Shown piece after piece: positions 56,037 through 64,000 of a DNA stretch of 64,000 bases. This DNA is from Cryptomeria japonica (lineage: Eukaryota > Streptophyta > Pinopsida > Cupressales > Cupressaceae): NCBI RefSeq assembly GCF_030272615.1, contig NC_081407.1:437606230-437670229 (forward strand). The letters are read 5' to 3'. The notes beneath the pieces are model-generated. The model was not told the origin of the DNA. It did not search any database and worked only from the letters and a program-made list of their open reading frames with translations. Every line of letters begins with the position of its first letter. Position 1 is the first letter of the stretch. The translations under genes were made by a program, and so were the position numbers.

Positions 56037-57076
56037 ATCACTATTAAACTTGGTCTTGTAGACCCATTTGGTGCCAATCTTCTTCTTGTCATGTGGAAGC
56101 TCTGTCAACTCCCAAGTGTCATTCTTGTGAATGGAATCCATCTATTCTTATATGGCTTGCTCCCAAACCTCATTAGTACATGCATCTTCAAAACATGATT
56201 GTTCAAAATCAGTGTTGGCTAATAAAGCAAAATTCACTGTCTCACCTATTAGGTTTTCTTCATGTACTTGATTTCTAGTCCTCTGGTAGATATCACTCAA
56301 TCTCCTTACCTTCCTTGTAGAACTTGGAGAAGAAGTTGGACTTGAACTTGGTACTAAAGAACTTGATGAAGGGTTTCTTGGTGGAGTTAAACCACTGGAT
56401 ACAAAAATATTAGTTGGCTGCTCATGATCAATATCAAAAATTATATCATCATTCAAAACAGATTTTGTCTTCTCAACATGCCTTTTTGATGACCATAAAC
56501 TCCCCCTTCATCAAAAATTGCATCTCTTGAGAAAATAAGCTTATTAGCGATGGGATTATACAATCTATAAGCCTTGTTTTTCTCACTGTAACCAGTAAAA
56601 ATACATGACTCACTCTTTGCATCTAACTTTTGTCTATTCTGATCAGGTACATGCACATAAGCCAAACAACCAAAAACTTTGAAATGATTAACATTACGCC
56701 TTTTCCCATACCAAGATTCATGAGGAGTCATCTTTTCGAGTGCACTGGTGGGGCTACGGTTGAGGATGTACACTATTGTAGAAATTGCATCTCCCCAATA
56801 AGAATTGCTCAAACCCTTGGTTTGTAACATGCACCTTGTCATTTCAACCACAGTATGATTCTTCCTTTCAGCTACCCCATTCTGTTAAGGTGTGTATGTA
56901 GTAGTAAGTTTCCTCCTGATTCCATTCTGATCACAATAACTTTGGAAAGTCTTTGAGCAAAATTCTCCTCCACGATCAGTCCTCAAACATTTAATCTTGC
57001 ACCCTTTCTCATTTTCCACGAGGGCTTTGAACTTCTTGAATGTATCTAGGGCTTCATCTTTGGCCTTCAAAAAATA
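56037..57076 (-). pseudogene. Copia integrase and RT start (right piece)
   Basis: Minus strand, same element as 46912-48278. 57076-56885 reads YFLKAKDEALDTFKKFKALV, KCLRTDRGGEF (second Asp), SYCDQNGIRR. After one stop come QNGVAERKNHTVVEM (Glu), QTKGLSNSYWGDAI and FKVFGCLAYVHVPD; 56456-56148 is the Ser/Pro-rich linker before RT; then DKKKIGTKWVYKTKFN runs to the chromovirus. The first catalytic Asp, protease and gag would be right of the 57077 insertion, outside the window. Confidence 0.88.
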
Positions 57077-57120
57077 GGGTATGTACACAAAGATGGTGGT
57101 CAGAAAAGTGGACACCACCC
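57077..57120 (+). repeat. Left terminal repeat, copy B
   Basis: Matches the copy A left end including AAGATGGTG and CAGAAAAGTGG about 25 bp in. Confidence 0.8.
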
Positions 57121-57141
57121 AAAAAAAACATGGAAAAACAA

Positions 57142-57350
57142 GCAGCCCGTACGCAATTCTAAAATTTGAAATGATCGCGTACGCACTTAGGTTTGTTGTT
57201 CTTGAGCCTAGAGAAGGTAGCGCGTATGCGCTACTTTTAGGGAAAGTAGTGTGTATGCGCTACCTCTAGGAAAATGAGCGTGTACGCGCTACTTATAGGA
57301 AAATGAGTGCATACACGCTAATTATCCCAGAAGAACCGCATACGTGGTGC
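57142..57350. repeat. Subterminal palindromes, left side of copy B
   Basis: Seven sites, at about 57142, 57172, 57217, 57245, 57275, 57304 and 57334. The clearest are GTAGCGCGTATGCGCTAC (57217-57234) and GAGCGTGTACGCGCTAC (57275-57291). The centre is CGTACG or CGTATG as in copy A, but the arms are GCGC. Confidence 0.85.
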
Positions 57351-57477
57351 CTGTCAAATTTTTAAAATTAAAAAAAATGGGTCTTATTTTCCAATGAAAA
57401 GCGCGTTTTTAGTTTGTTTTTTCTTCATTTTCTCTCCTAAACCCCAAACGGGGTGCTAGATTTCTCCTCCAGACACT

Positions 57478-60074
57478 ATGGATCAAGGTTAGTTTTTGTT
57501 TATTTTTGTCTTTCTTTCCCATTTGTTCAATTTGTTTTACATTTTGAATTTAATTTCATTAATTTCGATTAGGTTTTTTCATTTTTTGTTTCAAAAACCA
57601 GATTCTTCTAATCCACAACAAGAACAACCAAATGCACCTCCTAAAAACCCACAAGATACACCCCCAATTCCTCCTTTTGACCGCACACCTGAAACACAGG
57701 AGCAATTAATTAATCAGTTAGGAGAAAATACGTCTAAAATCAATAGAATGATTGTTAAATTGAAAACATTTGAACTTGAGCATCATCAATCCCTCGCCAC
57801 TAGCCTAGAAACATTAGCTAGTGGTTCCATAGTTGTTTCCACACAAATTACCAAATGGGGAAGCTTTAGGGATAGGTGTCGTCAATTATATGCCGATGGG
57901 CTATCATACGAGGGAGTAAAAAATAAAAATAATAGTAAACAACAAATATGTGCCCTTTTCGTTGATCCCAAAACTGGTCAGTCGTTACCTCTTAATGTAA
58001 AGAGGTTTCCCATACATTGGTGTACCAATGTGCAGATGAAGAATCTTTTTTGGCAGAGGTGGTGGATGGTCTTTGATGTTCCACCTTGTAATAATTATGA
58101 GGTGTCATTATATTTTTTGAGAAAAGTATATTGTGAGTTTGTGCTCAATGTGCGCCCAAACTATTTTGACATGAGAGAGTTCCATGGTAGAGGTTGTGGC
58201 TCTGCCCAAGACAGACCTGGAGCTCGTAGGCGATTACCTGTGGAGAGTCACCGCCCCCTAGCACCCAAACCCAAGGTGCATCAGGTTGTCCCAGTAGAGA
58301 TGAAAGAGTCGATGGAGCTACAAAGTCTTCAGGCAGCCATAGCATTGACTGGTGCCATCATCTAGCATGGGACGTCGTTAGCACACCCTATTGTATTGGA
58401 TGATGAGTCATTAGTTGCTCCAGGTGGCGATAGAGATCCCATCCAGCATATTTGTGTCATTTGCTCGGGGATATGCTTAGGGATAGATGATGCATCTGAT
58501 GTAGATGGACCCACATCTCATCTGTGCACGATTTGTAGGAGTAGATGTCAGGCCCGCACGGCTAAGGATTTCACGCTAACAGATGAGTTGATGGACATGG
58601 TGTTTGCCCATGAGCGATAGACACAGGTGTGTTGATTTGAATTCATAGCATTTTATTTATCAGTCACTTTAAATTTGTAATTACATAAATGAATTTTCAT
58701 TTATACATCGATTTAAATTGAGACAAATAATATGTATTTTAGGATGCAACAGCGTTATCCCATACTCCTCCCCCAATTACTACAGCTGCAACTTTGATGC
58801 TTGAGGTATAAATTTTGTAACATGTTAAAATAGAACAGTACACTTTGAATTAAAAAAAACACAAGATATACTAACTATCTTTAATTCTTGGTCCAATTTT
58901 TAGTTTGTAGGTGTTGACAGGGGACCAAATGTCCCAAATTGATGACATCACACTCTTAGTGATCGATTTTGGCCTACAAGGCTATACAGTATCATATTTT
59001 GTACAACCCTTTTTATGTATTGTTTTGATGGAATATGCAAGTCATTTAATTTTAGATTTTTAAAATGATCTTTAATTTATTATCTGTACTAATATCTCAT
59101 GTTAATTTTGTTTTTTTAGGGTACCCCCTCTGCGTCTAGGGCTCTTCCTAAGAAAAAGAATTCCTTGAAGACGCCAAAACGTGGGAAGAAGGTAATTGAA
59201 CATATTTTTAGTTGTACAATTGTTTGAAAATGTTGAAATCAAGTATTAGTTGGTGTTTGTAGATTGATTAGTGTGTTTTGTCTATTTTACATGTACAATG
59301 ACCATTGAGCTATGTGGATTTTTTGAATGCACCTGATTCACCCGTGGATCAAGAGAGGGCAGAGGTATGTATCTCTACTTTATTTTCTTGATTTCATGAT
59401 TATATGCACATGTACATGGGAACTTGTGATATGTTATAATCTTATAATGTTTTCATACAGGAAATATCCATACCTATTTCATCAATGGCGAACCCTCCTC
59501 TGTGCACTGAAGAAGCATCTCAGGATCTGGTACACTTTTGTTTGATATGTAAAATTAATTATTTTTAACCTACAATATTTATCATTATATTAATTGTATT
59601 TAATCTTTGAACATTTTTTGTATAGGTAATAGCGACAGTTTCTCCATCAATGGTGAGCCATCCTCAGTCCATTAGAGAAGCATCTCAGGCACATGTACGT
59701 CATTGTTCTCTATATTATAGATTTTAAGTGTTTTTGATATATTTATGTTAGTACATTATATTAATTGTACATTTAATCTACACTAGACCCCTTCGTGGTA
59801 TGACCATAACGTGGATCCATTTATGTCTTCAAGAAAACTCCTAAGAGTGACAAGGAGAGGAGAGCAAAGACATTAGCTACTAGATCAGCCGATGAGGTAA
59901 TCTACATTTCAATTGCAAAGGAATTATAGTTAAATGCATAGTTATGTTGTTAATTGTGAACTATTTTCTACAAAAGAATTCTAACTTGGCTTTTGAATTG
60001 TGGTTTTGTAGCCATCTATAGAGCCGTGTACTGCATCGAAGAGGCCTGATTTTGATGATCCACCACAAGTTTAG
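57478..60074 (+). CDS. ORF1 of copy B, unknown protein, about 10 exons
   Basis: Predicted by GT/AG borders shared with copy A: exons 57478-57487, 57602-58626, 58743-58805, 58911-58988, 59120-59191, about 59311-59364, 59461-59529, 59626-59694, about 59787-59897 and 60012-60074. The start ATGGATCAAG joins to ATTCTTCT, giving MDQDSSNPQQEQP. Exon 2 encodes a Pro/Gln-rich start, a helical stretch (INQLGENTSKINRMIVKLKT), the conserved core with many aromatics (FPIHWCTNVQMKNLFWQRWW, FLRKVYCEFVLNVRPNYFD), then an in-frame TAG (58363-58365) and the cysteine motif CVICSGIC...CTICRSRC; a second TAG at 58618-58620 precedes the exon end. Exon 5 is basic (LPKKKNSLKTPKRGKK), a possible nuclear signal. I recognise no family. 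It is likely an accessory protein of the transposon. Confidence 0.5.
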
Positions 60075-60579
60075 GATCATATAGTGTTAGTTTTGGTCAC
60101 AGAATGACCAATACATGTAGATATATTCTACATTTTTATTGTATATCGATTTGGACATGGCATATGCCACATTTTTGTAATACTTGTATTGACTTGGCAG
60201 ACATGCCTTTTTTTATATATATAAATATCGATATTTGATTCAATAAAGGTGTACTGAGTTCATTATTTTGTATTCGTTATATTTTGTGGTTGTCCTTTTA
60301 TAAATTTAATTGATCATTTGCCTATGTAATCAACAATATGAATATAAACAATAAAAATATATGATATAAAACATTGCAATCGTGGAATATGATTTGATAA
60401 AAATTTAAAATGTTGAATTAACCCTACAAAACTCCTTGTATTTAGTTCATTATTGTGTATTCACTATATTTGGTGGCTGCCATTTTATAAATTTAAATGA
60501 ATATTTGCATATGTAATCAACAATATGAATATAAACAACAAAAATTGACAATATGAATATAAACAACAATATGTGTTTG
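60075..60579. other. Spacer between ORF1 and satellite, copy B
   Basis: AT-rich, with a direct duplication of a TTATAAATTT..ATATGTAATCAACAATATG block near 60297-60345 and 60485-60530. No gene. Confidence 0.5.
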
Positions 60580-62165
60580 GTGCGAGAGCACCCTCACGCT
60601 CACAATTGTCAAATTTTGTTTATCATGTGCACAAACCGACGTCGCGATCACATTCGGGTGGGTAGGTTTACACTAGGCATGCCCCTGTCATGCATCCCAA
60701 AGCGTCAAAATGTCGAGAGTCATACCATACCGCTGCGATCTCTCAAGTGCCTTGAGTCCAAAAACTTGTCAAAATTTGATGGACTGTTTCTTCAAATCTA
60801 GGACACATATGACCAATCCATTTGAACCTGTGGGGTCGTGTGAGGCTCCTCTAGAATGGCCTATCTCAGTTTTTGACGAATCAAAGCCATTTTCAATTGG
60901 TAGCATTTTTTCGCCTGCTGCAAAAACCGTCAGTTGCATGCAATGCAAAGTTGCAAGATTGGCTATAATTTATTCAGCTCGTCATGTGCACAAATCGACA
61001 TCGCGATCACATCTGAGTGGGCAAGTTTACACTAGGCATGCCCTTGTCGTGCATCCCAAAGCACTGAAACATCGAGAGTCATACCGTACCCGTGCGATCT
61101 CTCAAGTGCCCTGAGTCTAAAAAATTGATAAAATTTGACGGACTATTTCTTCAAATCTAGGACACATATGGTTGATCCGTTTAAAACCGTGGGGTTGTGT
61201 GAGGCTCCTCTACAATGGCCTATCTCAGTTTTTTATGACTCAGAGCCATTTTCAATTGGTAGCATTTTTTCACCTGTTGCAAAAACCATCAATTGCATGC
61301 AATGCAAAGTTGCAAGATTGGCTAGAATTGATTCGGTTCGTCGTGTACACAAACCGACATCACAAGAGTATCTGGGTGGGAAGGTTTATGCTAGGCATGC
61401 CCCTGTCATGCATCCCAAAGCGCTACAACGTTGAGAGTCATACCGTACCGAGGCGATCTCTCAAGTGCCATGAGTCCAAAAAATTGACAAAATTTGACGG
61501 ATTGTTTCTTCCAATCCAGGACACATATGGTCGATTCATTTGAACTTGTGGGGTCACGTGAGGCTCCTCTACAATGGCCTATCTCATTTTTTCATGACTC
61601 GGAGCCATTTTCAATTGGTAGCATTTTCTCGCCTGCTACAAAAATCGTCAATTGCATACAATGCAAAGTTGTAAGATTGGCTAGAATTGATTTGGTTCAT
61701 CGTGTGCACAAATCGACATCATGAGCATGCCCAAGTGGGAAGGTTTATGCTAGGCATACCCCTATCGTGCATCCCAAAGCGTTAGAACGTCGAGACTCAT
61801 ACCGTACCAGAGCGATCTCTCAAGTGCCATGAGTCCAAAAAATATCAAAATTTGACGGATTGTTTCTTCCAATCCAGGACACATATAGTCAATCCGTTTG
61901 ATCCTGTGGGGTCACGTGAGGCTCCTCTATGATGGCCTATCTCATTTTTTGATGAATCAGAGCCATTTTCTATCGGTAGCATTTTTTCACTTGCTGCAAA
62001 AACTATCAGTTGCAGGATTGGCTAGAATTGATTCAGTTCGTTGTGTGCACAAATCGACATCACGAGCGCGTCCAGGTGGGAATTTTTACGCTAGGCATGC
62101 CCCTATCGTGCATCCCAAAGGGCCGAAACGTCGAGAGTCATACCCTACCGACGCAATGTAGAAGT
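60580..62165 (+). repeat. About 355-bp tandem satellite, 4.5 units, copy B
   Basis: GACACATAT marks successive units near 60810, 61161, 61521 and 61876 (spacing 351, 360 and 355 bp). Units share TTTGAACCTGTGGGGTC, GGCCTATCTCA, TTTTCAATTGGTAGCATTTT and GCATGCCCCTGTC blocks. Each unit carries an open plus-strand frame whose product resembles the copy A product (PFEPVGSC, PFSIGSIFSP). Confidence 0.9.
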
Positions 62166-62479
62166 TGCTTGAAAACTTTTTTGACAATTGTTTTGACAAC
62201 AATGACAATTTTTGCTCAAATTGTATCTAGTCCCAATCTATGACCCCTATGACCCGATAATGACTCAAATAATTCTCCATGATTATACAAGAATTGAGAA
62301 TGCTCATGCTTGACCATGGAAACATCACATATACTCAAAACATATTCACAAAACATTGACACACAAAATAGTCACAAAACATTGTCACATATTATTCAAA
62401 AATTTGTCTCTAAATATGGTCAAATCAGCTCTTGGCTATTTGATTATATAAAAAAATGTCTTACAAATCATCTCATGGG

Positions 62480-62655
62480 CTTTTATACAAAATTTGGCAT
62501 TACAATATGTGAGATTCAGCTCATCGCCATTTTAATATACAAAATTTGGCATGTACATACATACAAATCAACTCATTGTCATTTAAATATACAAAATTAT
62601 GCCCCTAAACATGTAAAAATCAGCTCATGGGCATTTATATATACAAAAAATGAAT
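62480..62655. repeat. 52-bp tandem repeat, copy B
   Basis: Units with TATACAAAATTTGGCAT near 62484, 62536 and 62588, then a decayed fourth; same unit and spacing as 37586-37790. Confidence 0.8.
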
Positions 62656-62718
62656 ATAGAACAATTCGTCGATGATTTATACAAAATTCTCAAAATCATT
62701 ATACTTTGAATCGTAGAA

Positions 62719-64000
62719 TCAATCAAGTGGGCCTTCAGGATCAACTCTAACCCGTATTGTGTCAAGTATTGCCTCGTGGTCATATTCATGAACTTTCCAT
62801 AAAATCTTGTTATGAGGTCTACCATGATACTTCATCAAATGAATATTTGTTGCAACAACAAGGTTAGAGAAATGAAGAATATGTCTATGTGTTTCAAAGT
62901 CCTTGAACAACCAAACATCAGAATTCTTGATAGGGTATCTTCGAAGCCATGTTCCTATCACGACAACAGACCCTATTGGGTACTCAATATCCTCTTCATC
63001 AATAATTGTGGTTGTCAATTTTCTTTTTGGCTCAACACAACGACACAAATAGTAATTTGTTCCTTCTTCATTGTTCTCTTCTGCAACAACTGCATACACA
63101 TGACCTGCATTTTATAAAGTGTTAATTAATACCAAAAATAAAGTATGATGTACAACAAAATGAACCAAAAAAGAATACTTGCAAAAAAATTAACTCAAAA
63201 AATCACTTGAATCCACTAGGTCGGATACATGGTCAAAATCCACCGATGTCTCCATCTGACTTGATTGTAGTGCTTTGGGAATTTGATATGAATCAATAGG
63301 AACCAACAGTCTACAAAACCATTTGTCAACCCACTCTTGTGATTCACATTCTTCCCACAAACAATACATGCATGAAGAGCAAAAACATACCATCTGTCTC
63401 GTATAAATTACTAGTGAACTTGAATTTGAACTCATAAATGAGTGCATGTCACTCGATCCTGCAACTATACAACAATCTAGATAGTTTTCAATGTTAGATT
63501 CAGTGATCAACCAAAAATATCTATGAACCATTGATGTATCTGGATTACCTGGACCCATCGTAGACACACCATCGCACAATTAATTCTGCATCTATCAACT
63601 CAGCACCACCTTCGTACTTCAATTCTTCTCTAGCTAGGGCTCTTTTCACACATGCTCTGGCACCATCGTGCTCTCCCTTACCATGTCTAGCCTCAGTGAA
63701 ATTCCAAAAATGTTGTACACTGCTTGTCATATGCATCCTAGTCAACCAATAAAACATCCTTTCATTCTTGAATTGTGCGGTGCAATTATCTGACCATATT
63801 AAGTGTTGGTTGTATCGTATGTTCCTTTCCCTTAAACTATCATAGAAAACTTTAAAGCATCCTTGTACAAACTCCGATGAATGAGTACAATCATCACTTA
63901 TGTAGAAGTGATACTCTCTTACAACCTTTCTATCCTCCTCTGTGCTATCATCTGCATGCATGAATGCTATGTGTACAAAAATAGATACTTATGTAGAGTG
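62719..64000 (-). pseudogene. DDD-type transposase of copy B, C-terminal part
   Basis: Minus strand, truncated by the window end. 63961-63545 encodes STEEDRKVVREYHFYISDD, HLIWSDNCTAQFKNERMFYW and FWNFTEARHGKGEHDG, holding the second and third Asp motifs. A 2-bp deletion near 63568 shifts the frame into 63579-63190 (MVHRYFWLITESNIENYLDC, CFCSSCMYCLWEEC). After an intron (about 63103-63215) the last exon 63099-62719 is a single open piece with IEYPIGSVVVIGTWLRRYPI and RVRVDPEGPLD. A TAA at 63989-63991 replaces the Gln codon of copy A. Better preserved around the first part of the domain than copy A, but inactive. Confidence 0.75.

Larger units (their letters stand above)
57077..64000. mobile_element. 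Sola-like DNA transposon copy B (right end outside window)
   Basis: Starts GGGTATGTACACAAAGATGG at 57077, matching the termini of copy A, and interrupts the copia integrase; the flanking bases are AAAATA, so a 4-bp duplication AATA is predicted at the far end. Gene order, satellite position and 52-bp array match copy A. At least 6.9 kb is in view. The palindromes have a different arm sequence (GCGC in place of ACCC). ORF1 is better preserved than in copy A; the transposase has a 2-bp frameshift and a nonsense codon. Confidence 0.82.

Overview
This 64 kb window is almost entirely nested transposable elements. I found no tRNA or rRNA gene and no host gene I would defend. LTR retrotransposons of several lineages, a plant L1-type LINE, large AT-rich gaps and very long elements point to a seed plant with a large genome. 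A gymnosperm such as a conifer is my best guess, but that is inference from sequence style, not proof.

Left third (1-23.8 kb). A 5'-truncated LINE lies on the minus strand (478-4325). It is followed by AT-rich sequence holding a 21-bp repeat array (5253-5567). An old LTR with TGTAAT...ATTACA ends (6180-19666) is split by two later insertions. One is an 11.2 kb Ty3/gypsy element of Tat type (6984-18218: two LTRs, tRNA-Lys PBS, PPT), which has protease, an RNase H-like domain and integrase but has lost its reverse transcriptase. The other is a probable solo LTR (18495-19297). Two divergent gypsy LTR-like segments follow (20.6-23.7 kb).

Middle (23.8-32.6 kb). A structurally complete Ty1/copia element of Sirevirus style (23853-30560, perfect TTGTA target duplication) has no pol at all. 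It carries a gag-like segment with four zinc knuckles and a roughly 1100-codon unidentified gene behind what looks like its own TATA promoter.

Right half (31-64 kb). A minus-strand gypsy pol gene is split inside its RNase H region by a 10.69 kb DNA transposon, copy A (32634-43324; inverted termini, 4-bp ATAT duplication). A minus-strand copia element (about 46.3-57.1 kb) is split in its reverse transcriptase by a chromovirus (48279-56036, ATCAC duplication, chromodomain) and in its integrase by copy B of the same DNA transposon (57077 to beyond the window).

The two DNA-transposon copies are the most interesting content. Both have the same layout: terminal inverted repeat, a cluster of CGTACG-centred palindromes, a rightward multi-exon gene of unknown function (ORF1), a roughly 350-bp tandem satellite, a 52-bp tandem array, then a convergent leftward multi-exon DDD-type transposase. 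The transposase motifs and 4-bp duplication resemble the Sola superfamily. The copies differ in palindrome sequence, satellite copy number and one transposase intron, and they share an in-frame TAG in ORF1 upstream of a conserved cysteine motif. The transposase is broken in both copies, so neither looks autonomous now.
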